DNA of 64,000 nucleotides from Leptolyngbya sp. (GTDB taxonomy: Bacteria > Cyanobacteriota > Cyanobacteriia > Leptolyngbyales > Leptolyngbyaceae): positions 24,698 through 88,697 of the forward strand of contig QBMH01000001.1 in NCBI GenBank assembly GCA_003249025.1, read 5' to 3'. The notes below the pieces were generated by a model, which saw nothing but the letters and a program-made list of their open reading frames with translations, had not been told where the DNA came from and did no database searches. This document shows, in pieces, positions 50,646 to 62,240 of this stretch; the first letter of the stretch is position 1, and every line of letters begins with the position of its first letter. A program made the position numbers and the translations under genes.

Positions 50646-52214
50646 CTATAACCCTAAATCAACCCCTACTCGATGGGCACAAGCAAACCCAGAAAAAGCG
50701 ACCGCGTTGAGTCCTTGTCCTGGAAATGTGCTGTCTCCCACACAGTACAGCCCCGGAATTGCCGTGCGGTTAAAGGGCATTCCTAACAATCCTGCTAGCT
50801 TGCGAACAGGAATTGGACCGTAAGTGCCGTCATCTCGTCCTAAAAAGCGGCGATGAGTGCGGGGCGTTCCCACTTCTTGATAGTCTAAATGGGCAGAAAG
50901 ATTAGGAAAAATTGCTTCTAATCGATCAATGATGCGAGCCGCCGCTGCTTCCTTCCGCGCTTCATAGTCCGTAGGTGAAAGTCCCTGCCAAGTTTCTAGC
51001 CAACTGGGGGTAAACGCATGAATGATATGGCATCCACTGGGGGCAAGGCTTGGATCAAGCAGACTCGGAAGCGATACAAAAATAGTCCCTTCTTCTGACT
51101 CTATTTTGTTCCAGTCTTCCAGCAAAATATGGTGGCATTCTGTTCCCCAAGGTAACGCCTCTGCTTTAACACCAAGATGTAAGCTGAGAAAGCTAGGAGA
51201 TTTGCGATAGCGCTGCTGCCACTTTTTTTCAGCCACGGGCATTTTTTCGGCTGGCAGCAATTTTTCAAAGGTATCCCAGCGGGTCGCGTTGGAAACAATC
51301 CGTTTTGCTCGAAATATTTCACCAGAAGCGAGTTTTACACCGATCGCCCGACCATTCTCTTCAATAATCTGCGTGACTCTGGCTTTATATTGAATCCGTC
51401 CACCATACTTTTCTAAGCCTTGTACGAGCGCTTGGGCAATTTTGCCAACGCCGCCTTTAGGATAGTTGATGCCGCCATAGTGTCGATCGCTAAACACCAT
51501 CCCTGCATTAATCATCGGCGTGAGATCGGCTGGCACCACTGACCAGCAAAAGCACTCCATATCAATAAACTTAAGCAGTTCAGGATCGCGAATAAACTGG
51601 CGGGCATAGTCTCCAGCATTTTTTGGCAGATATTTGACCAAGCCTAAACAGGCAAGGGGATGCTGGAAAAACACCCGCATTAAATAGCGTGGTTCTTCTA
51701 AAGACAACAGTTCGATCGCATTTAAGCAATTAAAGACCTTCCAACACTCATCATAAAATTGTCGAATGCCCTTTTCTTCATGGGGAAACCGTGTGATCAA
51801 TTCTTGCAAGAACTTCTCATAATCTCGATGAACTTTTATCTCTAATTTGTTGGGCAAGTGGTAATGAATTTGCACCGGATCGGCAATAGTTTCAAGCTGC
51901 ATATCCACGGCTGCCAAAGCGCGAGTTAAAAGATTGGTGGTGCCGCGATCGCCAAACCCAAACATCATGGAAGCGCCTACATCAAAGCGATAACCTGATC
52001 GCTCAAAGTACCCAGCACTGCCACCAGGGATCACATACCGTTCTAAAACCAGCACCTTAGCACCCTTGACAGCCAACTGAGTTGCAGTGACCAATCCGCC
52101 AACGCCCGAACCAATCACAATGACATCAAATTCTGTCATGGTCTTGTTTTCAGAACCAGTGGAATTGGAAAACAATTCAGAGCTAGAAGACACAGGCAGA
52201 TTAGGAGATAACAC
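50646..52214 (-). CDS. crtH: carotenoid isomerase
   Basis: [60 protein letters not shown]; start probably Met at 52140. Confidence 0.94.
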   Translation of the reverse strand: MLSPNLPVSSSSELFSNSTGSENKTMTEFDVIVIGSGVGGLVTATQLAVKGAKVLVLERYVIPGGSAGYFERSGYRFDVGASMMFGFGDRGTTNLLTRALAAVDMQLETIADPVQIHYHLPNKLEIKVHRDYEKFLQELITRFPHEEKGIRQFYDECWKVFNCLNAIELLSLEEPRYLMRVFFQHPLACLGLVKYLPKNAGDYARQFIRDPELLKFIDMECFCWSVVPADLTPMINAGMVFSDRHYGGINYPKGGVGKIAQALVQGLEKYGGRIQYKARVTQIIEENGRAIGVKLASGEIFRAKRIVSNATRWDTFEKLLPAEKMPVAEKKWQQRYRKSPSFLSLHLGVKAEALPWGTECHHILLEDWNKIESEEGTIFVSLPSLLDPSLAPSGCHIIHAFTPSWLETWQGLSPTDYEARKEAAAARIIDRLEAIFPNLSAHLDYQEVGTPRTHRRFLGRDDGTYGPIPVRKLAGLLGMPFNRTAIPGLYCVGDSTFPGQGLNAVAFSGFACAHRVGVDLGL

Positions 52215-52588
52215 AAGAATACGCTACAAAAAACCCCAGTTGGGCAAATGATTACCACGACCCTTTTTAGTGTATCTGGAAGTGCCCGTTAGCAGATTTT
52301 TTTAGATCAATAACCCCAGCCCCTACTCTCCCCGATTGTTTGCAAAAAAATGGGACTAGCCTGCGAACGCTGACTAATCCCACCTGCCGATCCTTCAGAG
52401 AGGAGAACACTTGAGAATCAATATAAGATTGTTGATAGGTAATGTCAACTTTATTGAAACTATTTCTCAATAAAGACGAGTTGGATATACCTGTGGGCGA
52501 TCGCCCCGCTAAACCTGCTACTGCAAAAATCCACCAAGGGGAAGTATTATGAGGCAATGCTTACAGCCAAAGTGCTATTTCAGCCGTT

Positions 52589-53239
52589 ATGACTCTTCAA
52601 TTACGGGTTTACGTTCCGCCCCATCCTTTGATTAAGCACTGGCTAGCGATCGCTCGAAATGCAGCGACTCCCTCTTCACTGTTTCGCACCTCCATGACTG
52701 AGCTAGGGCGCTGGCTCACTTATGAAGCAATTCGCGACTGGCTACCCACCAAAGATGTCACCCTGGAAACCCCTTTAGCAAATTGTCCTGGCACCTTTGT
52801 AGACCCAGAAGTGCCGATGGCAATGGTGCCGATTCTCCGGGCAGGGTTGGCGTTGCTAGATGGCGCTCAAACTTTGCTGCCTCTCGCCTCGATCTATCAC
52901 TTGGGTTTTGTTCGCAATGAAGCAACCTTAGAAGCCAGTTGCTATCTCAATAAGCTGCCCGATTCTTTTGATCCTCAGACTCGTATTCTAATTCCAGAGC
53001 CAATGCTGGCAACGGGAGGAACGATTATTGCCGTCATGGCAGAACTCACTAAACGGGGAATTGATCCGGCAATGGTACGGATTATTTCGGTGGTGACGGC
53101 TCCCCCTGCCTTACAAAAGTTGAGTGCTGCCTATCCAACGTTGCATGTTTACACGGCTGCGATTGATGAACAGGTGAATGAACAGGGGTTTATCGTTCCA
53201 GGACTTGGAGATGCGGGAGATCGCACCTTTGGCACATGA
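52589..53239 (+). CDS. upp: uracil phosphoribosyltransferase
   Basis: HPLIKHWLAIARN; MVPILRAGLALLDG; EPMLATGGTI. Confidence 0.95.
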   Translation: MTLQLRVYVPPHPLIKHWLAIARNAATPSSLFRTSMTELGRWLTYEAIRDWLPTKDVTLETPLANCPGTFVDPEVPMAMVPILRAGLALLDGAQTLLPLASIYHLGFVRNEATLEASCYLNKLPDSFDPQTRILIPEPMLATGGTIIAVMAELTKRGIDPAMVRIISVVTAPPALQKLSAAYPTLHVYTAAIDEQVNEQGFIVPGLGDAGDRTFGT

Positions 53240-53344
53240 AATGATACGCTAAACACGGGATGCCGTGCAAACAGCCTAAAGCGATCGACGCTAAGCTGAG
53301 AGAACACTGGTTGGTTTTCTGTAGAGCAAGTGATTTAGTTTGTA

Positions 53345-53704
53345 ATGAGTCAGCAAGACGGATTTTCAGGTGGTTTTTTACTGGGCACTCTTGTAGGTGG
53401 AGTGATTGGCGGTGTCGTGGGCGCACTGCTTGCCACTAAGCAAGTTGAAAATTCATCGGCAACCGAAGAGCCTGCATTAGGTGCAACTCCTTTAGAGAGC
53501 AAAATGTCTAGGCGTAAGGGGTTGTTTAAACCTGCTAGTGCCCAAACGGATATGGAAGCAGCCCGTCGCAGTTTGGAAGACAAAATTGCTCAACTGAATG
53601 AGGCGATCGATGATGTGCGCCAGCAGTTAGGAGGTGTCAATGGTAGTTTGGTCAGCGATGCCAGTGAACCAGCAGTTTCCAAAAAGCCCCATGGACAAGG
53701 CTAA
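53345..53704 (+). CDS. YtxH-like/gas-vesicle-like small membrane protein
   Basis: GGFLLGTLVGGVIGGVVGALLATKQ glycine-zipper TM. Confidence 0.75.
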   Translation: MSQQDGFSGGFLLGTLVGGVIGGVVGALLATKQVENSSATEEPALGATPLESKMSRRKGLFKPASAQTDMEAARRSLEDKIAQLNEAIDDVRQQLGGVNGSLVSDASEPAVSKKPHGQG

Positions 53705-53833
53705 CCAAACGAAAAAATCCAGACAAAAAGTAGAATGTTAAACTAGCTATTAACGACGTTAAGCTCAGGCTGTTTTGCAAGCTAGGCAAAGCGCTCTAGC
53801 AATCTACAATCGCTACCACGAGTATTACCGCTT

Positions 53834-54112
53834 ATGACTACTGCCTCTCCTATTGCTCTATTGGTGTCTACCCTAGCGACCTTCGTTAGTATTTACCTGG
53901 CATTGCTGCTGATCAGAATTTTGCTGAGTTGGTTTCCTAACGTCAATTGGTTCGATCCACCGTTCTCAATTCTGAGTCAGTTGACCGATCCCTATCTCAA
54001 CATCTTCCGAAACATTATTCCGCCGCTGGGAGGTCTAGATTTTTCTCCAATGTTGGCGTTTCTACTGCTTAGTTTTATTCAGCAAGCCTTGAGTTCTTTC
54101 CGCCTTTCGTAA
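53834..54112 (+). CDS. YggT family membrane protein
   Basis: LLLIRILLSWFPNVNWFDPPFSILSQLTDPYLNIFRNIIPPLGGLDFSPMLAF. Confidence 0.96.
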   Translation: MTTASPIALLVSTLATFVSIYLALLLIRILLSWFPNVNWFDPPFSILSQLTDPYLNIFRNIIPPLGGLDFSPMLAFLLLSFIQQALSSFRLS

Positions 54113-54200
54113 TGAAACTGGGTTGATTGTAGGTGCCAAGCTTCTGGTTGATAACGTTTTGAAGGCTACCTCTGTTTGATTTTTCAATGATTTAAGATAT

Positions 54201-54238
54201 AAAGCCCCGCTCGTAACTCTACCAGCGGGGCTTTTTTT
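54201..54238 (+). terminator. Rho-independent terminator downstream of YggT gene
   Basis: AAAGCCCCGCT ... AGCGGGGCTTT plus T run. Confidence 0.92.
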
Positions 54239-54273
54239 TATTGATTGATTGATCTCACTCAAACAAAAATCCT

Positions 54274-54753
54274 TTAGCGTCTAACCTTGCCAGTAAATCC
54301 AGCAGCTTTGAACTGCTCTAGCTTTAAGGGGGGCGGCTGATTGGCGGCAACGGTAATTCTTAGCTCAAAATCGCTCATGCCAGGAGGTACTGTTTCAATG
54401 GAGCCAAGTCGAGTGCGGTTCTCCATAACGGAATTATCGTTTGCATCGTAAATGCGTCCGAAAATATCAGCGTTGACCACGGGTTTGCCCAACCTGTTTT
54501 CTGCTTTGCCTGTGACGATGTAGCAGCTAGCTGCCGTTGCGTTACCACTGGTTACCGTCCCTTCTGCCAACTCAGCCGAACAGGGGTGATAGGAAATCTC
54601 TGAGAGCTTGATTTGAACCAGGGCATGGGCTGGAGCCGTCAAGGAAGGGCTGAAAACCAGGCTTAAGCTAATGAGTAGGGCGATCGCAAAGGCTCGAAAC
54701 TGGGTAAGGTGCATACGCTCAGAAAAAGTGGGCAGGCTAGGGCAGCCAAACAA
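54274..54753 (-). CDS. secreted conserved hypothetical protein
   Basis: Signal peptide; CSAELAEGTVTSGNATAASCYIVTGKAEN. Confidence 0.75.
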   Translation of the reverse strand: MFGCPSLPTFSERMHLTQFRAFAIALLISLSLVFSPSLTAPAHALVQIKLSEISYHPCSAELAEGTVTSGNATAASCYIVTGKAENRLGKPVVNADIFGRIYDANDNSVMENRTRLGSIETVPPGMSDFELRITVAANQPPPLKLEQFKAAGFTGKVRR

Positions 54754-54935
54754 TCATCCCCTCAGCTTATCCTGAATCTATCCCTTAGAACTAGAGCAAA
54801 AATCTTTCGATAGCGAAGACAAGAGTTTTGCAATAATAGGGGTTCATCTTGATTCATGAGGATCGCTGTGAAAATCGCTGATGAGCAGTGGTTATGACAG
54901 CGAAATAGGCAATTTATCGCTTTAGGGTTCTCCCT

Positions 54936-55559
54936 GTGGAAATGCCCAAGACTTTAGCCGAACTTGAAGCTGCTTTAGATGCTGCTCTGAACCAGTGTGA
55001 ATCAGCAGGCTGCTCATTAACGACTACCCAATTGCTGATTTTACGGCAAGCGTTGGGGCTGGTTGATACTCCGCAAGACTCCATCGCAAACCCATTAGAA
55101 GCATTATCGATTGAAGAACGCCAGCTTTTTTTAAGCTTTGTCCGGGAGCAGGCGAGTCAAAATCGCTCCTGGAAGACAACATTGTTGAATGATTGGCTAC
55201 AAGGGCAAGGATCAGGAGATGTGCAATTTTTACGCGATCGCTATGGCATTCAGTGGTTGGAACACATTAAACCCATTCATTTGGCTGATTATGATGGACT
55301 GGATGAGAGTGAATTGTGGAAGCTGAAAGTCGGCGATCGCGTTGAAGTGACCAATGGACTATGGGAGTGGGTGCAAGATACAGGATCTTGCAGCCGCGAG
55401 TGGTTTCTCTGTACGGTGATTGGCATTAAGGACGCAGACGCTGATTCAGATGGACAAAATCGCCACACAAGCTGCATCGTTCGGTTTGACAGTGGCACCG
55501 AGTATGAAATTCAGGGCATTTATGAGTGGAATCGCCCTAACTGGCGCTGGTTAAGTTAG
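54936..55559 (+). CDS. conserved hypothetical protein
   Basis: 207-aa ORF with GTG start. Confidence 0.75.
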   Translation: MEMPKTLAELEAALDAALNQCESAGCSLTTTQLLILRQALGLVDTPQDSIANPLEALSIEERQLFLSFVREQASQNRSWKTTLLNDWLQGQGSGDVQFLRDRYGIQWLEHIKPIHLADYDGLDESELWKLKVGDRVEVTNGLWEWVQDTGSCSREWFLCTVIGIKDADADSDGQNRHTSCIVRFDSGTEYEIQGIYEWNRPNWRWLS

Positions 55560-55571
55560 AGTGCTGTGCGT

Positions 55572-56396
55572 TTAGAGTGCCGTGCGATCGGTGAGGATTT
55601 CATACCCGGTTTCGGTGACTAAAACCGTGTGCTCAAATTGGGCAGACAGTTTTTTATCCACGGTGACCGCAGTCCAGCGATCGCCCAAAATGCGGACATA
55701 CTTAGAACCTTGATTAACAATTGGTTCGATCGCCAGCGTCATTCCCGCCCGCAGCTTTTCATTGGGCATTTCCTTCGTCCGAAAGTTAAATACCGCTGGC
55801 TCTTCATGCAAATTACGCCCCACCCCATGCCCCGTAAAATCTTCCACAACTGTAAATCCATTCGCCTTCACACAATCTTCGATCGCCCCTGCCAAATCAA
55901 GCAAATAGGCTCCAGCTTTCACCTGCTCAATGCCTTTGTAGAGTGCTTCTTCGGCAACCTGAATCAAGCGTTCGGCTTCGGGAGTGACTGCGCCCACGGC
56001 GATCGTGATACAAGAATCGCCATGAAACCCGTCAAAATAGGCTCCTGTATCCACCTTTAAAACATCGCCAGTCCGAATGACCTTGCGCCGATTAGGAATC
56101 CCATGCACGACTTCATTATTAATCGAAGAACAAATTGACGCAGGAAAGCCGTGATATCCCTTAAAGCTAGAAGTTGCGCCCATTTCACGAATCCGCTTCT
56201 CTGCATAGACATCCAGATCCAACGTCGTCATCCCCGGTTCAACTCGCTCTGAAATTTCCTTGAGAACGGTTGCCACAATCTTTGCAGCCTGCCGCATGGT
56301 TTCAATTTCGCGGGAGGACTTAATCTCAATCCTCCGACGCTGCCGTTTGGGAGCGGGAAGAGCAGGCTTATTTAACAACTGGCTGAAAATATTCAT
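55572..56396 (-). CDS. map: methionine aminopeptidase type I
   Basis: [52 protein letters not shown]. Confidence 0.97.
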   Translation of the reverse strand: MNIFSQLLNKPALPAPKRQRRRIEIKSSREIETMRQAAKIVATVLKEISERVEPGMTTLDLDVYAEKRIREMGATSSFKGYHGFPASICSSINNEVVHGIPNRRKVIRTGDVLKVDTGAYFDGFHGDSCITIAVGAVTPEAERLIQVAEEALYKGIEQVKAGAYLLDLAGAIEDCVKANGFTVVEDFTGHGVGRNLHEEPAVFNFRTKEMPNEKLRAGMTLAIEPIVNQGSKYVRILGDRWTAVTVDKKLSAQFEHTVLVTETGYEILTDRTAL

Positions 56397-56649
56397 GAAA
56401 AATCGAGGGTGCTGTGGGAAAGGAAAAAATAGCTCAAAGCCTCTCTAAATTTAACTTAATATTTGCCTGCAATCAGTTTAGTTCCGTGAAGCCAAGGGCG
56501 AGTTTTAGGTGCGATCGCCCTATTTTTGGGTAACCAAACGTTGTTACAATCTTTGCTGTGATATGATCAAAAATCCGTAGCTGCATATGGTGCTTTTGTG
56601 TGCCAGCAGACAATTGACCAAATTATTTATTTAGAAACCAAAAACTAGC

Positions 56650-56910
56650 ATGATCAAATTGCGCCTGAAACGGTTCGGAAAAAAGGGAGAAGCTAGCTTT
56701 CGGATTGTGGCGATGAATAGCGCCGCTCGTCGCGATGGTAGACCTTTAGAAGAACTAGGCTTTTACAATCCTAGAACAGACGAAGTTAAGTTGGATGTAC
56801 CGGGTATTATCAAGCGATTGAAAGATGGCGCACAGCCAACTGACACAGTCCGTGATATTCTGCGCAGAGCCAACGTGTTCGATCAACTCAAAGCTGAAAT
56901 CTCAGCTTAA
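56650..56910 (+). CDS. rpsP: 30S ribosomal protein S16
   Basis: [42 protein letters not shown]. Confidence 0.98.
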   Translation: MIKLRLKRFGKKGEASFRIVAMNSAARRDGRPLEELGFYNPRTDEVKLDVPGIIKRLKDGAQPTDTVRDILRRANVFDQLKAEISA

Positions 56911-56915
56911 ACTTC

Positions 56916-57320
56916 ATGCCTCAACCTGATGCAGTGAATCCTTCCACGACAGCGCCTCCAGACTACGAGGGCTTGGTGCGCTTTTTGGTCCTGCCTTTTT
57001 TGGAGTCGCCTGATGCCCTGCGACTAGATTGCGAAATATCTTCAAACAAACCAAGAGTTTGGATACGGTTAGCGTTTGAAGGGGTAGACAAGGGGCGAGT
57101 GTTTGGTCGGGGTGGGCGTAACATTCAGGCGATTCGTACCGTACTCTCTGCGATTGCTCAGTTAGCAGGTCAGTCTATCCATTTGGATGTCTATGGTAGC
57201 CCATCTTCTGCGGTGGTTGATGAACCTGAGCGAGAAATGAACCATACCGCCCCTCGTCGCATTGTGCCTAGCCCCAAACGAATCTCACCCCGCAACGAAG
57301 ATGTGCAGGTTGATGAATGA
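56916..57320 (+). CDS. KH-domain RNA-binding protein (KhpA-like)
   Basis: GLVRFLVLPFLESPDALRLDCEIS...GRVFGRGGRNIQAIRTVL. Confidence 0.93.
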   Translation: MPQPDAVNPSTTAPPDYEGLVRFLVLPFLESPDALRLDCEISSNKPRVWIRLAFEGVDKGRVFGRGGRNIQAIRTVLSAIAQLAGQSIHLDVYGSPSSAVVDEPEREMNHTAPRRIVPSPKRISPRNEDVQVDE

Positions 57321-57367
57321 ACATGTTAGGATTCGCTCTTACCCCTTAGAGTAGTGAACCCGACTGC

Positions 57368-58324
57368 ATGGCAGAGGCATTAAAGATTGAATTGCCCAGT
57401 GTTTTAAGTGCGATCACCCTAGCAGGCGACCGAGAAGAAAACCTAAAGCTGATTGCGAAGCAAACGGGGGCGAAGCTAGTTTTACGAGGGCAAGAGCTTC
57501 TAATCTCTGGCACAGATGATCAGGTTTTGTTGAGCCAACGTTTGATTCAAGCATTAGAGCGTTACTGGGGGCAAGAAAAACCTCTCTCTAGTGCAGACAT
57601 TTTGACAGCACAACAGGCGATCGAAACTCAGCAGCAAGATGAACTGCAAGACCTGCAAAAAGATATTCTTGCTAGAACTCGTCGCGGATATGACATTCGC
57701 GCCAAAACCTTTCGACAGCGGCAATATATTCAAGCCGTTCGTACCCACGACCTTACTTTTTGCATCGGTCCCGCTGGTACAGGGAAAACTTTTTTGGCGG
57801 CTGTTCTTGGCGTTCAAGCCTTACTCAACAACGAATTTGAACGGCTAATTTTGACTCGTCCCGCTGTGGAGGCTGGAGAAAAGCTGGGTTTTTTGCCAGG
57901 AGACTTGCAGCAAAAAATTGACCCGTATCTACGACCTCTGTATGACGCGCTCTATGAATTCATCGATCCTGAAAAAATTCCTGGTTTAATGGAACGCGGC
58001 GTGATTGAAGTTGCCCCGATCGCATACATGCGGGGGCGGACTCTTAATAATGCCTTTGTGATTTTGGATGAAGCCCAAAACACCACTCCTGCCCAAATGA
58101 AAATGGTGGTAACTCGGTTAGGATTTCGCTCTCGGATGGTAGTCACGGGCGACGTAACCCAAACTGATTTGCCGAGGCATCAAACATCAGGGTTGGCGAT
58201 CGCCCAAAAAGTCCTACACTCCGTTGAAGGAATCGCTTTTTGCAATCTGACGAAAGCAGATGTAGTCCGGCATCCGTTAGTGCAGCGAATTGTGGCAGCT
58301 TACGAACAGCACGAAACGCCATAA
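57368..58324 (+). CDS. phoH: PhoH family ATPase
   Basis: FCIGPAGTGKTFLAAVLGVQAL; FVILDEAQNTTPAQMKM; VVTGDVTQTDLP. Confidence 0.97.
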   Translation: MAEALKIELPSVLSAITLAGDREENLKLIAKQTGAKLVLRGQELLISGTDDQVLLSQRLIQALERYWGQEKPLSSADILTAQQAIETQQQDELQDLQKDILARTRRGYDIRAKTFRQRQYIQAVRTHDLTFCIGPAGTGKTFLAAVLGVQALLNNEFERLILTRPAVEAGEKLGFLPGDLQQKIDPYLRPLYDALYEFIDPEKIPGLMERGVIEVAPIAYMRGRTLNNAFVILDEAQNTTPAQMKMVVTRLGFRSRMVVTGDVTQTDLPRHQTSGLAIAQKVLHSVEGIAFCNLTKADVVRHPLVQRIVAAYEQHETP

Positions 58325-58484
58325 AGCTTGCGAGATCGCTGGGTGTAACCCTAAATTTTTTAGTCAAAAAGAGTTAGAACTGTGGAGGTTGCTTTACATC
58401 AAACTCGGCTGAATATAATTGCAATATTGTTGAATTGCTTATTGTGTTGCTCAATCGGTCTGAGTCAGTCCAAAGAGGATTTCC

Positions 58485-60485
58485 TTGATCGTCCGATTTC
58501 GTCGAGTTTTTTCACGGTGGTGCAAATTTTTGCCGCTAATCACTTCTACAGAACTAGGAGTGCTGATACTTACTGGAATCAGCGCTACTGGTTTAGTGTT
58601 GGGAATTCGGCAGTTAGGTCAATTAGAATCCTTAGAGCTAACAGTTTATGACGCAATGGTTCGGCTGCAACCAAAGGCTCCTGCCGATGCTCGGCTGCTG
58701 ATTGTGACCATTACGGAAGCCGATATTCGGACTCAGAAACGTTGGCCACTCCCCGATCGCGTGTATGCGGAAGCGCTCAAGCACCTTCAACAGTATCAAC
58801 CTAGAGCAATTGGATTAGACATCCTACGCGATATTCCCATAGAACCAGGACATACTGCCCTAACGAAAGAACTGCGCCGTTCCAATGTGATCGTTATTCA
58901 ATCCTTAGGAAATACCCCGGACGAAGCAAGTCCTGCTCCGCTTCAAGTGCCTGCTGACCGGATTGGTTTTAACGACTTGATTATTGACCCAGATGGAATT
59001 ATTAGGCGCAATCTCATGATTGTCTCGGATAGTACCTCAGAGTCTGTTTCCTTTTCCACGCGGCTGGCAATGCAATACCTGAATCAGTCTGGCGATCGCT
59101 TACCGAATGGAGACTTTGTGTTGGGGAAGGCAACTTTTTCACCATTAAGGTCTAATTCAGGCGGCTATCAACGGATTGATGTAGGAGGAGAACAGATTTT
59201 ACTGGACTATCGATCAGCTCACTATCCCTCTGCAAAGGTCACCTTAAATCAGGTTTTGCAAGGGCAGGTCGATCCTGCCCTAATCAAAGATCGCGTTGTC
59301 TTAATTGGCACCACGGCTCCTAGTGTCAAAGATTTGTTTTTCACTCCTTTCAGCGCTACCGCAACGGCAAATCCTAAAATGCCGGGAGTGGTGATTCATG
59401 CTCAAATGCTGAGCCAAACGCTTACGGCTGCCATAGAGGGGCGATCGCTGTTCTGGTTTTGGTCTGAGCCGATTGAAGTGCTGTGGATTGTAATCTGGGC
59501 AATTGTGGGAGGACTACTTGCTTGGTGGATTCAGCGTCCATTACTGCTAGCACTGGCAGGAACTGGTCTGCTGTTGCTCTTGGTAGGTGTGGGCTATAGT
59601 CTATTTTTACATCAAGGATGGGTTCCTATTGCTGCCCCTGCACTTGCCGCGATCATGGTAGGCAGCTTTACCATCGCCTACAAAATGCAATATGCCCGTC
59701 AGCAGCAGCAAATTGTGATGAAACTATTGGGTCAGCAAACGTCACCTGAAATTGCTTCAGCCCTGTGGAATTCTCGCGATCGCCTCCTCCAGTCAGGCAT
59801 GTTAACGGGACAAACCCTCACCGTCACCATTTTGTTTATCGATATTCGCAACTTTAGCGGCATTTCAGAGCAGCATCCACCGGAAGTGATGATGGGCTGG
59901 CTGAACGAATATATGGGTAGCATGACTCAAGCCGTCCATCAACACCACGGCATCGTCAACAAATTTATGGGTGATGGGCTGATGGCGGTGTTTGGTGTGC
60001 CAGTACCGCGTTTAACGATCGCTGAAATTGCAGAAGATGCGAGGCACACGGTTGCCTGTGCGGTTGAAATGGGCGATCGCCTACAAACGTTGAATCAGGA
60101 TTGGCAGAAAAGAGGACTACCGGTCGTGCAAATGCGGGCTGGAATCTTTACCGGAGAGGTGATGGCAGGTAGCTTAGGTGGAAAAAATCGTCTGGAATAT
60201 GCGGTGATTGGGGATAGTGTCAACATTGCTGCTCGCTTAGAAGCCTGTAAGAAAGACAATCAAGTCGATCGCTGTCGAATTTTAATTGCTCGTGAAACCC
60301 TTGATCATTTGCAGGATCAATTTCGTGTGGAATCGTGGGGACATCTTCAATTACGCGGCAGACAAAGCCTGGTTGAAGTCTTTCAAGTATTGGGCTATAC
60401 CGATTTATCCAATCAATCTAGTCAACTCGATCAACCACAACCAGAGCTTGATCGCGATCGCCTAATTACGGAAGATCCCAATTAA
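58485..60485 (+). CDS. CHASE2-domain adenylate/guanylate cyclase
   Basis: N-terminal CHASE2 pattern, three TM, class III cyclase VTILFIDIRNFSGISE, NKFMGDGLMAVFG. Confidence 0.96.
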   Translation: MIVRFRRVFSRWCKFLPLITSTELGVLILTGISATGLVLGIRQLGQLESLELTVYDAMVRLQPKAPADARLLIVTITEADIRTQKRWPLPDRVYAEALKHLQQYQPRAIGLDILRDIPIEPGHTALTKELRRSNVIVIQSLGNTPDEASPAPLQVPADRIGFNDLIIDPDGIIRRNLMIVSDSTSESVSFSTRLAMQYLNQSGDRLPNGDFVLGKATFSPLRSNSGGYQRIDVGGEQILLDYRSAHYPSAKVTLNQVLQGQVDPALIKDRVVLIGTTAPSVKDLFFTPFSATATANPKMPGVVIHAQMLSQTLTAAIEGRSLFWFWSEPIEVLWIVIWAIVGGLLAWWIQRPLLLALAGTGLLLLLVGVGYSLFLHQGWVPIAAPALAAIMVGSFTIAYKMQYARQQQQIVMKLLGQQTSPEIASALWNSRDRLLQSGMLTGQTLTVTILFIDIRNFSGISEQHPPEVMMGWLNEYMGSMTQAVHQHHGIVNKFMGDGLMAVFGVPVPRLTIAEIAEDARHTVACAVEMGDRLQTLNQDWQKRGLPVVQMRAGIFTGEVMAGSLGGKNRLEYAVIGDSVNIAARLEACKKDNQVDRCRILIARETLDHLQDQFRVESWGHLQLRGRQSLVEVFQVLGYTDLSNQSSQLDQPQPELDRDRLITEDPN

Positions 60486-60536
60486 TGGCGACAGGACAAC
60501 GACGACACGGAACAGAGGTCTAGGGGAGCAGTCAAA

Positions 60537-60704
60537 CTAGCCTAAACCTAGCCATGCTAGTAGCCCTTGACCACTGGCATACTCGATCGCCAGCATTAAA
60601 GCAAAGCCAATCATGGCAGCACGACCATTTAGGCGTTCAGCATATTCATTAAAACCAAACTTAGGTTCGCCAATTTTAGGCGTTACGGAGGGCTGTTGAG
60701 TCAT
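60537..60704 (-). CDS. high-light-inducible protein (Hlip/SCP, one-helix), absent from ORF track
   Basis: MTQQPSVTPKIGEPKFGFNEYAERLNGRAAMIGFALMLAIEYASGQGLLAWLGLG*; chlorophyll-binding ExxNGRxAMIGF motif. Confidence 0.95.
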   Translation of the reverse strand: MTQQPSVTPKIGEPKFGFNEYAERLNGRAAMIGFALMLAIEYASGQGLLAWLGLG

Positions 60705-61247
60705 GTCAGTGAACCTTGTTAGTAATTGAAAAAACTGTGAAATAGAAAAGTGCGAAAAAGAACAGAATTGCTCTGTTACATTTCTTTACTGCAAGACCAT
60801 TGTAAAGAGAAACTGGTTTTCGTCAAGGCTATACGCAATCTGAAGTCTGTCTTTTGCTAGACGTTTTTCTAGCTATCTTTTGAGATGATGGAACTGAAAT
60901 CGTAGAGTTTGAGAACAGTTGAATTTAACTAAACCGGACGGTAGCAAGCGACAGTTATTCGACGACCCTATTGTTTTAGAACGAGGAAACCGTCTGTCAA
61001 GCTACGGCAATCCCCCTGTTTTGATCCTGCTTTTTGCCTCTAAAGACTATGGAAAAGGCTGTAAATTAGTAGATGAGAGTAATTTATAACTCTTAATAAA
61101 GGGCGAATGAACTTTTAACTTAAGGCGTTAGCATAGTCAATCGAAAAAGGTTGCCTGAGGTGCTTATATGGTGGACATACAGAGACGCTGAGGCGAATAG
61201 TTCCCAATCCTCCCTAACATCATTTCACGTTAAACAAAGTCTAGTAG

Positions 61248-62231
61248 ATGCCAGTTATGCAAAAGAAGCTCATTTCCTATATCAAACCGCTGTTAAAGCC
61301 ATTCATTCTCCTGATCTTAGTGCTGGGTTTATCGCTAGGACAGGCAAATGATGCTTTCGCAGCATCACGGGGCGGCGGGCGAATCGGCGGCGGTTCATTC
61401 CGGGCACCCATGCCTAGCCGTACCTATACGTCTCCTCGAAGCTATTCACCTTCTATGGGCGGTGGTGGTTACTATCCAGGCGGTGGTTTTGGCTTTCCCT
61501 TTATCGCGCCGACTTTCTTTCTTGGCGGCGGCGGTAGCCTAGTGACAATTCTGGTTTTCTTTGCGATCGCCAGCTTTCTCGTTCAAACCTTTCGTCGCAG
61601 TCAAGGAGATGGTTCTGAGTACGATGCCATTGACAATCCAACCGTCAGCGTTGCTCGGCTTCAAGTGGGCTTGTTGGCAAATGCTCGTGAACTTCAGGCT
61701 GACCTAGATAAGTTGGCAGCCAGCGCCAATACGGGGTCAACCGCAGGGCTTGCTCAAGTCTTGCAAGAAACCACTTTGGCATTGCTTCGCCATCCAGAAT
61801 ATTGGACTCATGCCAATTCCACCGTGCAGCAGTCGCGGTTGGCAAGTGCAGAGTCAGAGTTTAATCGGCTTGCCTTAAATGAACGCAGCAAGTTTAGCCG
61901 CGAAACCCTTTCCAATGTAAACAACCAGTTACAGCAAGTGCCCCTTGACGCATTATTGGCTGGTAGTGATGAAGGCGGATCTTTGGTCGCTCAAGAGTTG
62001 AAAGATCCAGGCGAATTTATTGTGGTAACGCTAGTGGTTGGCGCTCAGGGTAAGCTGCAACTGCCTGCGGTCAATAATACTGAAGATTTGCGTCAAGCTT
62101 TGGGTATCTTGGGCGGAGTTGCCAGCGATCGCCTGCTAGCTTTGGAGGTTCTTTGGACTCCTCAAGCAGAAGGTGATGTGTTAACCCGCGATGATTTGTT
62201 GGTCGAGTATCCATCCCTTAAGTTGGTCTAA
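61248..62231 (+). CDS. DUF1517 membrane protein
   Basis: Signal/TM; GGRIGGGSFRAP; glycine-rich loop; ATG at 61248. Confidence 0.93.
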   Translation: MPVMQKKLISYIKPLLKPFILLILVLGLSLGQANDAFAASRGGGRIGGGSFRAPMPSRTYTSPRSYSPSMGGGGYYPGGGFGFPFIAPTFFLGGGGSLVTILVFFAIASFLVQTFRRSQGDGSEYDAIDNPTVSVARLQVGLLANARELQADLDKLAASANTGSTAGLAQVLQETTLALLRHPEYWTHANSTVQQSRLASAESEFNRLALNERSKFSRETLSNVNNQLQQVPLDALLAGSDEGGSLVAQELKDPGEFIVVTLVVGAQGKLQLPAVNNTEDLRQALGILGGVASDRLLALEVLWTPQAEGDVLTRDDLLVEYPSLKLV

Positions 62232-62240
62232 TCGTTTAGA

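Noticed and set aside
60920-61087. Possible TTG-initiated short ORF / structured RNA upstream of DUF1517
   Set aside because: No clear family, start codon or RNA fold recognised; cannot support it without conservation data.
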